This document shows, in pieces, positions 38,037-56,100 of a stretch of DNA of 64,000 bases. The stretch's first letter is position 1. Each line of letters starts with the position of its first letter. This DNA is from Symbiodinium natans. Taxonomy: Eukaryota > Sar > Dinophyceae > Suessiales > Symbiodiniaceae. The notes beneath the pieces were generated by a model. It saw only the letters and a list, made by a program, of their open reading frames with translations, did no database searches and had not been told where the DNA came from. Position numbers and translations under genes: made by a program. The stretch is from NCBI GenBank assembly GCA_905221605.1, contig CAJNDS010001835.1, positions 494,348 to 558,347 on the forward strand, read 5' to 3'.

Positions 38037-38490
38037 TCATGTGTGATGCTTGTGTCGTCCTTTTCATTGCTGACAACATTCCAACATCCCAAGCTTCACC
38101 ACTGCCCTGCGCCCCGGTACGTCACGGAAGACATGCCTGAAGAGTGGTGCCGTGGCAAATGGGAGAGGGATGCAAGACGTGAAGACACCGGAAACAGACA
38201 TGGACTAAAAGGATCTTTACGGTAGGCAGGGTTCTGGACTGCGTGCCGCTCTCTGTGAGGCTGCGTCAAAACAGACGATTGGAAAGCAGGCTCACGTCAT
38301 GGAGTCTTGTCAGGGCTGCGAACACTGAGTCATGCACAAGAATCATTCTGACCCCTCTTTTTTCCCTCTGCAGCTTTGTCTCTGGCAAATGCTTGTGCCT
38401 GCAGTGAATGCGAAGGCTGCGGCCTCTTCGGAGAGATGGTGTCCTGTGGCCTCCGACCCTCGGCCATCACCGCCAGCATTCTCTCCAGGT
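35414..38490 (+). CDS. Pentatricopeptide-repeat protein, many short exons
   Basis: Probable organelle RNA-binding protein. A first exon (35414 to about 35681) encodes a basic/Pro-rich N-terminus starting MGRSGRGRVASIKES. PPR exons follow: 35763-35857 (AWDALEQMHADGKTTDK, with AG before and GTGAG after), about 35879-35995, about 36050-36120 (VLFNALLDTCCRLKD), about 36380-36455 (ILVKTYGQAGDLDKVL), about 36546-36635 (SVTYGCMLDACVKCGNL), about 36868-36900 (ILYTTMIKG), about 36980-37050 (DNALELFHEMRDEGAKP), about 37150-37225 (TITYNSILEACVKCGDI), about 37440-37505, about 37560-37625 (YSTVLKGYCQNGELLKA), about 37677-37790 (FDDMKERRLRCDELVYNTL) and about 38372-38490 (LFGEMVSCGLRPSAIT). Each exon is about half to one repeat. 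The 3' end is not located, and a further PPR-like stretch at about 41040-41160 may belong to it. The first exon's link to the second is uncertain. Introns include an 82 bp C run. Confidence 0.75.
37954..38035. repeat. Homopolymer run of 82 C
   Basis: An uninterrupted poly-C on the + strand lies inside an intron of the PPR gene. The Pro- and Gly-only ORFs here are artefacts. Such a run can form i-motif or G-quadruplex structures, and its exact length in the genome is doubtful because homopolymers are hard to sequence. Confidence 0.95.
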
Positions 38491-44641
<6,151 letters not shown>

Positions 44642-44644
<3 letters not shown>

Positions 44645-44736
44645 CACCCCCCCCCCGCATAGGTTTTATCGGTATTTGCGGTACTTTTGCAAAGATCAAG
44701 GCCCGCGGTGGGTCCATTGGGGGGGGGGGGGTGACC
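44642..44736. mobile_element. Short relative of the poly-C/poly-G-ended element
   Basis: 95 bp starting GCTCA plus ten C and ending with thirteen G plus TGACC, the same outer bases as the 2.8 kb element at 21890-24710. The interior matches that element's right end: both carry ATCGGTATTT (44668-44677 and 24630-24639) about 40 bp before the G run. It would be an internally deleted copy. It sits directly at the end of the CA satellite. Mobility is inference from the two-copy comparison. Confidence 0.55.
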
Positions 44737-47700
44737 TATATGTATGTGAAGTCCCTGTTCTGTGTGAGCGCGTGTGGGGGCTAGGTACAGAGATGTACAG
44801 AGACCGCAGCAACAAGTCACCTGGTTCTGGTACACCTGCAAGGTCCTCATGGTTGGGTTTTTGAAAGGAGAGTAGCACGCTGAGGCCACACTTCTGGCCC
44901 CACTGGACACGCTCGGCGAGGCTCCCCACTGTTTCCGTCACTTGCTCGCTTGGGTGTTCCTTGCACGTGCAGGGCACTCTGGCAAGGGTTGCAAATGTCA
45001 CGTCGAAGCAGAAGCAGGTTTCTGATTCGAGGCATGCCGCATGTGCACGCAGCATTTGCATGTTCCAGGTGGGTGGGTACAAGGGCGATCGCTTTGTGAA
45101 CAACGATCAGGCCAGCCGATTTACAGAGTAACAGACGGGAGTAGGGAGAGATGCTACAGGCTGCACAACCGTCTCCGTCACCTGTTGCCCCCATGCCCAG
45201 CCCGGCCAGAATCTTGGGAAGTCTCTCGAGCGAGCTGCTCAAGCAACTATATAAGGGTTTTTCTGGCCCATTTCGCATGCCATCAGTTCCCCCCCCCACA
45301 ACAAAAAACCGAAAAGTGTCCCAACATTGCAAGGTCGGCCTAGTGGGGCACGCAGATGGCAAGCATGACCAGGACCGAAAACACGATCCGACCCACATCG
45401 TAGCCGATCACGCACTTGTTGCTCATGCTTGAGGCAGAGCTGTTTTGATAGGGTTGCCGCCGCAAAGCCGGGGAGACCGCGAATCCGGGGATCACAAGTT
45501 CAGAGAAGCAGACGTCAGGACGTGAGGCAACCTTTCGGACATGCAGTTCCAAGCCTTGCATGGGCCTCAATCCAGTTTCTCGAGCTTCCGTTACGCACGT
45601 TTTGATCAAGAGTCTTTTGGTCGGGCTCATCCGCCTTTGCATGGTTTATTCAATAGCTGCTCAAGGCGTCCATGATTTCTCCCATGGAGCCGCAGTCCCG
45701 CGATCAGGCCTTGCTGAGAGCCTTTAGAAGCCTTTCTTTTTGTTTTGCACCCCTTTGGTCCTGTCCAGCTTACACAGCTGCTGCCGACGCCAACCCGAAG
45801 CAGCATGGCCCAGTCCTTAAGCTGGCCATAGTCGCTTCGCGGGCATTGTGCACCCGACTGGCAGTCGTACTAGTACTGAGTAGCAGATCCGACTTCCGAC
45901 TCGCAGCATGTGCAGCCAGAGTGCCCGACCCAAGTCGCCTGACGGGCAGCCGGCACCTGGACAGATGCCTTTATCACCGGCTGCGGGCCCAGATCTCTCA
46001 GATCTGTGCTCTCTCTCGCTTTTCTCCCTGGGTCCCTGTCGTTTTGTTCAGATACTGCGGGCCGAAAGTTTCCACGCAAGCGAGCTCAGGCTTCAATGCT
46101 GCTGTCAGCAGAAGCAGCAGGAGATCAGGTACGGGATGGCGGGTGATGGCTGAGAAAGCCCTGATGGTTCTCACGGGTTGGTTGTTGCACTTACACGACC
46201 TTGGAACCCAGTCCTCTGTTCTCGCTATGGGGCCGCTTGGGAGGCGTCGCCAGTCCAGCTGTTTGGAGTGCAGCCGCACGAAGAGCAACTGCCCAGACCT
46301 CAAGAAGCATCCTGGAGCCGGAGGGAGCGGCACCCACAAAGAGGCGGCTTCATGCGCAGAGTATGCGCAGGTCCTCCGTGCGACAGTCCTATTCGGCGCA
46401 GTCGCAAGACCCATTCCAATCCTCCTACTTCTCTCAGGCCAGGGCCTGCGCTGTTCTGTGCAACTCTGTTGGGCTGTTCGTATGCCTTGAGCCTTAAGCT
46501 GTAAAGATCTCGACCCGTCGGACCAAAACTTGTAGGACATCTGGAGCTATTTTCCGGACCGCCAGGGACGCTTTCAGCTTAGCACGGTTAGGGCCGGATG
46601 GAGCGAAGCTAATTTGACTGAACACTGGAATTCAGGCTGGTGAGGCAACACTAGGCGGCGTGCTGGAATTCGCGCATTCGAAGGCAGGTTGGGACACTGC
46701 AAGGCATTGCTGGGCCATGCTAACCGTGTGGTCCCGCCCACGTTCAAGCAAACTGTGTGCACGGGTCAGTGTGGGGAATCCTTGCACTTCAAGTTTACCA
46801 GAATCATTCAGAATCCATGTGGGGCTAAGTCCAGCAAGTTGGCACAGGCTGTTTTTCATCCTGGCAGCGCAGAGCTGACCTTAGTTTTTTGGCGGGAGGC
46901 ATTCCAGATGCTTGGCGAAAGAGGTTGCGAATCAGTCTCTGGTTAGATTCTCACAAACTGTAAAAGTATGTTTGTGTGTGCATGGCCTCTGTCAGCATTT
47001 GGAACTCGTCGTTAAAGAATTAGTTCGAGACGAACCTCGGACTGATTTGCATGGCTGTACATGGTGCACGAAATTGGACGACTCCGACGTAATTGGCGCT
47101 TGCGCATTCTCTGCATTGGTGATAGCGGCTGCTAGAAGCCGCATCCACGTTGTACCTGCAGTCCCCAACATGCAGGAAGCCAGTACTGCCCCCAGCTGAA
47201 GCGAGAAGGACAGCAGAACACTGCACATGGACATCCATGCGCGCAGTAATGCTACCTTATAGGGACTGCTTTGGCTGACCGTACCTGCCTGATCCAAGCA
47301 GTTCGCACCGGCCTGGAGCGAGGTCTGACATTTGATTCTAGACTCTAGCCGATAGGGCATGGCGTACAAGAGTGGGCGGCTAGTGGCTGGTGTGATTCTT
47401 GCCATGCGCACGTTTGAATGGATAGTCTTTGCCGGATCTAGCCGTTCGACGCCTGCCAATATTCCTCAAACTCGAGTATTGCTTGCCGCATGCTTTGCCG
47501 AGCAAAAGAGCCTGCCCTTTCCGCCGCAGCGTGTCCACTGCAGCATCTCACGTTCTTGTATGTTCTGGTGGGTTTTGAGCTGTCAGATCATGTCATACTG
47601 ATTCTCAAGCCCTCCCGCACCTGGGCAGGCTGAAGCGACGCCTGCCCGCTGTCGCCACCGGCGAAGCGAGGGCAGCAGTCAAGCAGAGGCCAGGCCTCCA

Positions 47701-49769
47701 TCGACAATCGATCATTCACAGCGGGTGGCTTTTGAGCTGCAGATGACCTTGCCACTTCTGTCTTCTATCAGGCTCAGTGTGATGAATCCACGCGCTCCTC
47801 TCATTTTTTCTGGTTTCGGCCAGGCGCTAGAGGCTCGTGGGAGGGAGGGCATCTGACACGTAGCAAAGGTGCCCTGCTCGCGTACCGACGCGTGTGGCCC
47901 AGGACATCTTCGTAGTTGCAATGTCTTCAGATGCTTGTTAAGAGATGTTCTGATTCCTGCTCTGGCACCCGCCTCAGACCAGTTTCTGTGCCTCCAGAAA
48001 TGTTCTGGGTGGCTGTTAACACCCGTCTTAGACTCCTAGGGCCCTTTTGCAGGGAGGAGCGCGGTGGCGGGACGGGCGAGTTTTGCTCAAAGGAAATTCC
48101 CAAAGTTGGCCGAGGCCCGTGGCCCGATGCATCCAGGGGCCGGAAGAGCCTTCTCTGACTTCTTCAAAGAGAGCAGAGGTGCCGATGTGTGCCCTCCAAG
48201 ACACTTCCGATGTCGTCATGGAGGGTTTGGTCGAACAGGAAGGTTTAGGGGGGGCATACTGGTTTCCTGGCTCTTTTCAGGGTACAGTTGCAAAAAAAAG
48301 TTTCTACTGTCGGGATTGAGCACCCCCACCTGTTAGGATGTTTCCCTGTGCCAGCTTGTCAAATTCAAGCGGCGGGTGCTGATGGCTGCCAGGATCGTGT
48401 CCGAACGTCTGGCGTTCAGTTTGAGCCACTGGCCCAGTCATGACTGCGCCCTCTGAGACGCTCCAGCTGCGACCGGGGTACCCGGGCTAAGCAGCCTAAG
48501 TGTAGTACCATGAGGTTCCAAGCAAGGGGAACAGCCTCGTTTAGGCTTGCATACTCTGGCGACTGGTTGGAAGTCTTCGACAAGAAGCTGGAGCAGGCGC
48601 AGTGGGTTACGGGCATCCTCTACGGGTCACGCCCGACTCGAAGGGCCCCGCTCCTTGGAGCTTGCGGGAGTCTTTGTTTACAACCTTATGTCTTGAGGCA
48701 AAAATGACTTGACTTGGGGGACCTTTCGCCTGGGGGCCCTTTTGCCTGGGAAAACAGGCGTCGCTACGCACGATCTGTAGAATCCTCGCCCCAAACCCCC
48801 GGTCATGACTGAGCGCACGAGACACGTGCGCCTGCACTGCAACACGTGCCCGGCCCTCTGGATGAAATGGGTCGGGTAGTGATAGAAGTTTCAGAGATGG
48901 CCTGGGATCTCGCTCCTGGGCGGCCTGAGGTTGCCCTCTTTGATGCAGGGGTGGGGGTTTGCTTGGCTGGTTCAACCAGCGTGAAGCCTGCTGCTGCAGT
49001 GAGTGCTTGCAGAAACCCAAGACGACAGTTACCTTGTACTTGTAGGCTTGGAAGCATCTGTTTAATGTCCAGGTTGTGCCCGGAGATGCGTACATTGGGT
49101 TCCACAGCTTGCTTACTTATGAGTTAGTTTCCCAAGTGCCAAACGGGCCCAATGCACAACCCCGCAGCTTGGGACGTGTCAGGCCCTGGGTGACATAGAG
49201 GATGCCGACATCCCGCAGGCCAGCTCCTAAGCTGCTGGGCTTCAGAGCCGCAAAGGGGTGTGCCTGTATGTTTGAGGCTTCAACTGTGCCATGCTTGGCA
49301 CGTTAGGAACTTTAGGGTTAGGCTGCATCAAGCTTTTTTTATCAGGAAGAGCTCGTGGGTTTCAGCCTGTCCATCACGGACGCCCATGGTTCAGACCTCA
49401 CAGTGCTGTATCACTCCTTGGGGCCGCCCTGTCTTTGACTGCTTTCACATTCCTCTTTTTTCTTAAAGTACCTTCATGTTTCCGCAACTTTCAAGAGCAC
49501 CCGGGTCGTCAGAGCCCGTAAAGGAGGCGCTCAGCTCTCAGGATCCGTCTTGGTCTACCTAGACAGTACGGAGTTGGAAACGTCTGGCCTTCCGACGCCA
49601 GGAGCTCAGTCGCATGAGAGGAGAGCACATGCCACCCCATACCGATGCCCCTTTGACGTTGATGTTTGATAGTTGTCCCGTCGGCCGCGTCGAACCCGCA
49701 GTACCAGATTGGCAACTTTCTTCCAACGGCGTACTTCCCTGACGCCTGACAGTCTCCAACCGCTGCGCC
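44737..49769. other. Region without a recognised gene
   Basis: Long overlapping ORFs at 44847-45398 (-), 45672-46490 (+) and 46178-46504 (+) have no domain and no conserved pattern. Frames at about 46689-46946 and 48846-49127 are protein-like in composition only. No strong repeat is present apart from a C run at about 45289. Confidence 0.4.
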
Positions 49770-51247
49770 ATGGCCAGTACCGCAGCAGTGACGTGCCAGA
49801 TCTTGAGGCGACTCTTCCAAGTGGCCGGTCCAGTCATAGCAGCCTATGCCCTGGAAGGAGTGGCCACAGTGGTACCGCTCTGGGCAGCTGCGCATATGGG
49901 CAATCCAGACACGCCGCAGGCGATCAGGAGAGTTGGCGCCGTTGGGCTCGGCGATTCTGTGCTGGCGTGTTTTTGCCACGTCTTCGCAGTAGGCTGGGTG
50001 CCCAAGACACCCTGGTTTCGCAAGCCTACGGTGCCGAGGATGCCAGGTTTGGATGCTGCTGGCTGCTGCCTGCTCCATGCTTCTCTTGCACACAGAGGCC
50101 CTCCTTCTCTGGATCGGCTGTGCAAACGAGCAGATCGCGGCAGATACTCCCAAGTACGTGCTTGCAAGCGTGCCTGGCATTTGCTTCCTGTTCCAGTATG
50201 ACTCCTTGAGAAAGTTCCTGCTGAATCAGCAGGTCTCGTCGCCAGCTTTGTGGGTACTGTGTGTTGCTGTTCCATGCCATTTGGGTGTGTGCGTTCTGCT
50301 TCTCGAGTGGTCTTCCTTGGATCCCCTGGTCTCCCTGGGCGTCGCCTTCTCTGCGAAGTCGGGAGTATCGTTTTTGTTGTTGGCAGGCTACATGAGCTGG
50401 TTGCATCCTACGCCCAGCTGTGCTGGCTGGTGGAACCTGGAAAGGACTTTCCTCCTACGCTGCAGTCGGTGTGCCGAGCGTGGCCAGGATTGGTTTTGAA
50501 TGGTGGGCCTTTGAGTTCTTGACTCTCCTTGCTGGAGGGTTACAGAGTCAGGCTGAGCTGGCCGCACATGTGGCTGTTGTGAACGTTTCAAATTGGACCT
50601 TCCTGCTGGCTCGAGGCACTTCCAAAGCTGCCACAGCTGTGGTGGGAGCTGCTATTGGTCGGGAGGACGTGGTCGAGGTTTCCAGCGTGTTGCAGTCACG
50701 CACCAAGCTGACGATCGCCATGTGCGGGATGATTGGCGTGTGCTGCTGGCTCGGGCGTGGTCAGCTGGCCTTAGGACTGCTGGGCCATGAATCCGTGACC
50801 CACGCGGCTTTCCTGCGTGCGCTTCCCTGTTTGCTGCTACAGATCTTGGCTGATGGCGTGAACAGCTTGTATGGTGGTGTTTTCGCCGCATTAGGGCGAC
50901 AAGGATCCGTATCGTTGGGCCTCCTCATATTTCAGTGGGTGGTGCAGCTGCCTGGCGCCTGGAAACTGGCATATCAGGCTGACTTTGGGACACTTGGCTT
51001 GTGGATAGCATCTTGAGCTGCTTCTGTGCTGAACGTGATCTACAACTGTGTGCTCATGACGCAATGCTTGCAATCGTTGCGCGAGAAGTGGCATAGCGGC
51101 AAGTCGGACAACACTGACGAGACGAGGTTTGCAAGAAGACATCAGTATGGGTCAGTTCCTGGTTCCTCAATTGAGGGGGCCTTGTTTGGTGGTGTGCGTG
51201 CTCGGGCAAACCTAGCACATGAAAGACGAGAAATCTCCACATCTTGA
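49770..51247 (+). pseudogene. MATE-family multidrug/toxin extrusion transporter, intronless and broken
   Basis: MATE proteins are 12-helix membrane antiporters that export organic cations; the full length of about 490 codons fits the family. Recognisable blocks run without introns: VAGPVIAAYALEGV (first helix, frame from ATG 49770), DTLVSQAYGAED (matching the family motif around helix 2), EALLLWIG and YVLASVPGICF, LRKFLLNQQ, then FEWWAFEFLTLLAG and helices to LGLWIAS. The frame changes near 49990, near 50045 and near 50430, each fitting a one-base indel. A TGA at 51014-51016 interrupts the last helix, after which the same frame continues (SVLNVIYNCVLM) to 51247. Absence of introns in an intron-rich neighbourhood suggests a retroposed copy. 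Sequencing error is the main alternative. Confidence 0.7.
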
Positions 51248-53046
51248 AGCTCGGCAGGAATCAATGCTGCCGACATCACGCAAGTCACCAACGTGTAGTA
51301 GGTTTTTAATTGTTGTGTGGCTGGGCAAGAGACCTGCGACTGGTCGGCCACATCGTGGAATGCACGACCGTTGCGATTTACTCGTGCAAGATAGGGTGTA
51401 GGGTCTGTTACGTAATATTTGGCTTCGGTCTCTTGCTCGGGCCAGCAACATGTTGCGGGCGGCAGAAAAATCCGCTCCATCACACATCGCCGGTGTCACA
51501 CCTTGGAAAGCATTACGTAGTTTTAGCAAACCTTCCCGCTGCTTGATGTCTTCCAATCCGTCTCACTCGAGCAAAGCTCGGGTGGGAACCCGAGGCAAGC
51601 AGCTAGCAAGACATGTCCGCGCGGCAGTGGAAGCCGTGGTATCACACATCGTTTTTGGTCTTTGTTCCAGCCGGACAACCTGCCCAGTGCTTGATGTCTG
51701 CCAGCTACACCAGCAAGAGTTGTCGTGCGCGTGAATATTTCCGCCGACGTCACGCGACTCACAAGCTCTCTGGCTTGCAAGAAATTTAATGAATGTACTT
51801 ATGGCACCCTTCTTCGGCACAAGGGGATTTATGTCTGCAACATGCGCATTTGCGACAAAACGGGGGCCTGCTTATCGGATGCCAGCGTGCCTTGCCTGCT
51901 CAGCACAATTTGAGAGATGCAGTTCAGCGAGGGGCGGGAAAAACTACGGCCTCTTAGACTCCGAGCCTTAAAGTAACCATGAGTCTGGGTCGCAATCTTG
52001 GGCCAGTGCCGCATGTCGTGATGCAAGTCAAGCTAAGCGGGTCACAGAAAGCATAACCCGTTATCAAGGTTGCTGACCAAAAGGGGACAGCATGTACAGT
52101 GAAGATGCATTTGCAGTGTTAGCCACTTACTGTATAGCCCATCATGTCGTTTGCAACAGGATGTTGTAGCAGGCGGCATGTGTTGTCATACATAGTGGAG
52201 GTGTCATGAAGCTCAGCGTGCTAACCTGAGGCAAGAGCTTTTTTCAGGATGCCAAGCTGGAGTGTGCGGCGCCAAGTAATTGTCAGCTTGCAGAGTCGGA
52301 GCTGAGTCTCTCGTTGGAAAAACAGAAGGGTCCGAGGACAGGGCGTTCGTTGCGAGAGGGGCACCAACCGGCACGTTGTGCCAGGAAGCCGCCGTCAATC
52401 GATGTGGGTTTGGTCGGTGGGGTTGGTCGGGTTATTGTTCCGAAAGATGCAAGGAGTACACAGTATACAGTATACTACATGAAGACCACAACCAGAACAC
52501 GTATAGCCTTCCTCTGGCATACCCGCCCTTCAACCGCTCAGAGATCCGAAGTACGAACCCCCGAAGACCAGCGCACTGAGGTCCGCGCACTTCCCGCTGC
52601 GTGTGCGATTTGGCCCTGCCTCCTCGGGGTCTCCCGGGCCACTTTCATTTGGGCCTTCAGAGGGTGCCATGGGGTTTGCGGTGTCACGCGCGTTTTGTTC
52701 TAGACCGTCGGGTCCATCTGGGTTCCAGTTCTTGCGATCGCAGTGTAAGGGCCAAGGCAAGCAGCAACGGCGTGTTCCATATGCTGTGGATAAAGCATAC
52801 GTGAAGAAGCAGGAGCGAACCTCATGCAATACTCTTTTCTTGGGGAGTTCCCTGGCTTGTGGGATGTTCTCTTTGCTATTCTGGGTCCAACGAACTAGTC
52901 CACTTCAGAATATCTAACGAACAAATCTTTTTGTTATCCCCTCCCCCCCACTGCCAGGCAGGATGTTGGGGGCCTCGTTTCTGCTGCCCCAGAGGGGCCG
53001 AACACGGAACTCCCCATCAGCGCGGGGGCCCAGTCTGGCTGATGAA

Positions 53047-53164
53047 AAGGTTCAGGTTGAGATGTTTCCCCTTATCGTAGGAGTCCTTCATCGGGACGAT
53101 ATTGAGAGGCACCATGATCCCAATGAAGGACTGTCAGCATAAGGGGGAACATCTTTTAGAGACC
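53047..53164. mobile_element. Small foldback (MITE-like) element
   Basis: An imperfect hairpin. The left arm 53059-53095 contains GATGTTTCCCCTTATCG and AGTCCTTCATCGGGA. The right arm 53118-53155 is its complement, TCCCAATGAAGGACT to AAGGGGGAACATC. The loop is about 22 bp. The arm sequence resembles the foldback at 62640-62738. No coding capacity. Confidence 0.6.
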
Positions 53165-56100
53165 TTATCCAGTCCTCGGAAGTCAGCGCCATGCAGGAAT
53201 GCAAGTAGACAGCGGGCAAGAGTCAGAGCGCGTTTGGCCAGGCCCCGCGATACTCCTGGAGCAGTTGTGCCCTTAGCATCTGGTTGCAAAGGTTCAGGCC
53301 TGGTGGCCGTGGTGGCCCGGCCGAGGTTTCGGCGCAACCTGTGCCGGAAGCCACTGCGACTTGGGGGTGGCGGCCTCGAGACGCAGAAGTGAGCCAGAGA
53401 TTCTGAGGGCGCTGCTCAGTAGTTGTGGTGCTGAACCGCAGGCCCTGTGAGCCTGGCCAGGGTGGAAGAGCTGTGTCGTGTGCTTGGTTGACCTGTCCCC
53501 AGTCGCTGCATTCACATGCTCTTCGTGGTCTCAGGCGAAATCCTGGCAATCGGAGAAGGGAACCTTTCGGAGGCATCTGCCGGCATGGTCAGGGAATTAA
53601 CCGGCTGAAATGTGCTTAGGAGTTGGAATCCCTTCAGTTATACATCCCAGAACTAAGTCGACATTGGGACGGAGGCCCCGCTTCTGAAGCCAGTGACTTG
53701 AGGATCCACAAGAAAACCCTTCCTCCCCCAAGCGGAACTTCTGCAGGAACTCCCTGTGCCGGGCAACGTGTTCTCGATTAATTTTGTCCCTGTGCTGCTG
53801 CAGGCAGGGAGTGCTATGCCCCGGCAACCCTGGGGGGTTTAGGTTGATGTTTTTTTGATGGGTTCGGGGTGTGCTGCTCTTTGCAGGCACAAACCTCGAC
53901 TGAGTGAGTCCCGCTCACACCCTAAAAAAAGCCGGGGGGCCTGATTGACAGCACTTTGAATCCTTGATTCTTCACGGGGGGTGCCAAGCTCTGTGTGCTC
54001 AGGTGATGAGGTGACGGAATTTCCCGGGCCGACTGGCAACAACGCGCAGTCGCAGTGCCCAGCAAACTCAAAAAAGATGTTTTTATTCCGGAAATGCAGG
54101 CAATTCGCTGTGCCAAAAACGAAAAGAAAGATGGCCAACAGAATTTTAGAGCAAGTGTGTCGGCAAGTCATGATCGTGTGGCACACTGTGGAAGTTAGCC
54201 GGGAGCAGTGAAAAGTTTCTGTGTAAGTTTCCAGGCGCCGACGCACGGATCATGGTTTGTCTACCAGGGGGTTTCGGAATCCGCTTGATTTTTTGATGGC
54301 CTGTGCCAACTTGGTCTGTTTTCCTTCTTGCCCTTCTGCTCTTCATGAACTCGTGGATTCGTTTGCGTGAGCCTTTAAATATCACCCCATGCCGCCTCAC
54401 CACTCTGTGGGGAACCAAACGGTCATGCAGAATGGGCCGCTTGCTCTTGTCTCATGACAGGGGCACCAACCTTAGTTCATTTCCATTCCGGTATCACCCT
54501 CATAATTCTCTGCCTTTGCCCTTTTCAGAACAAGTTGGCATGCTAGCTCGCAGGTTGTAGGCAGCAAGCTCGGGGTTCTTGTTACCTGAAAAATGTTGAG
54601 TCATGTTCTGGTTTCGTGTAAGTTGTCTGTGGCCCTGCTGCTGCCCTCATCCTGCGATCCTCGACCGCACGTTGAAGAAGAAGCCTGCCAAAAAACCCTA
54701 AAAATCCGCACACCTTTGGACTGCTTGGGCACAGCCCATGAGGTTCAGAAAGGCATCAATATTGCCAAGGTGTGACAATTCGCGACAGGTGTGGGACCTG
54801 CAGCTAAAAAAATCTAGACTTTTTGTCGCTTTTTGTCATGCGAGAAAGACCACCAAGTAGATAGTTCACGTTTCTTTTGCTACCTGGGACAAGGGTTGGG
54901 GGATGTTCGGGGTGATGTCGTCTTCTATGGCGTACAGATGGAAAGCGGCCTGGTGTGGCTTGCTTCCTGCTGTTTCCTTGTGGCGAGTTCCAGGCTCAGG
55001 ACCGTGGGATTCATTGCTGGCCGGCCATCCCGTCCGGCGCGGGATCTTCATGAGGACCATCTCACAGTTGGCGCGGACGTGTAGAGCTGCACCTCTGCTT
55101 CCGTAGAATTTTGTGCACACTTGTGAGACCAGACCTTTCGCACAGACCTCCCCAGAAGCCAGATGAAAACAACGCAAACCCTGGCCCTAGTTTGGCAGAG
55201 ATGCTGCTGACAAATTCGGATGGCAAGTGCCCGGCACATGAAGCAGGAAGCTTTAGGGATGGTGAGGATTGCGACAGTCAAAAGGGTAAACTCTAAGACA
55301 CGGGTCAACCTGCTTCTGTTTCTGTGCCTATTGGTGCGACGCTTGTGGAACCTGGCACGATTGGTGCACAGACCACCGTTGTGGGGAGTGGCAACAAGGG
55401 CATCGCCGAATCTTGAACTCATGGCAATGGACTTCCAACATATACTCGCCCGAGCAGCGGCCGACTGGGTGCCGTAGCCAACTGCCAGGCATTCGAGACA
55501 CGTGTTGAGGCAGTTCTTGCAGAAATGTTATACGCTTTTCTTTACTCTTTATTTATTCTGCCCACTTACATCTCCAAGACGTGGCAGCGTTCAGGCGCTT
55601 TTGTCGGCCGCTGTGCACTGCTGGAACAGATGGTGGCTCTTTTAGGGGCCACATGGAGCCGGTGCCAGAGGAGACTCAGTAGGCGAGAGCTACTGCTATT
55701 TCTTCGCTTATCTTTTAGTCAAACTGTCATCTGACACCGGCTCGCTCTTTTTTTGGCTTTGCGGCGCTGTGTGGGACGCTGCGCTCAGAGACATTCGCCA
55801 GATCAGGCTGGCTTTCACCCTTGCAGCCCAGTGTAATGAAGTGGTTCGGGTTTTCGAGTGGCCACCGTCAGATGCTTTCAAGCCTTCTGAGCGACAGAAG
55901 GTTGGTCTGAGGATGGGCCAGGCGTGCTTTGAACAGGCTCCCGCATCCCCCTTGCAGAGTGTAGGTATCTTGCTTATGGCTTCTTTCGAGAATTACCAGG
56001 GCGCTGTTTTCGCTGACTGCTACTGGCAGCTGTTGCAAACAACGAGGAATGCAGGACGGTGCTTGGGGGCCCTGTGCCAAATACACTGTTCATGCGCTCT

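Noticed and set aside
45672-46490. 272-codon plus-strand ORF
   Set aside because: No recognisable motif or conserved pattern. Other frames over the same DNA are also open and no more or less protein-like.
51014-51016. TGA in the MATE copy read as selenocysteine
   Set aside because: The residue falls in a transmembrane helix with no redox role known, and the same copy has frameshifts, so nonsense decay or error is more likely. No SECIS-like element was identified.
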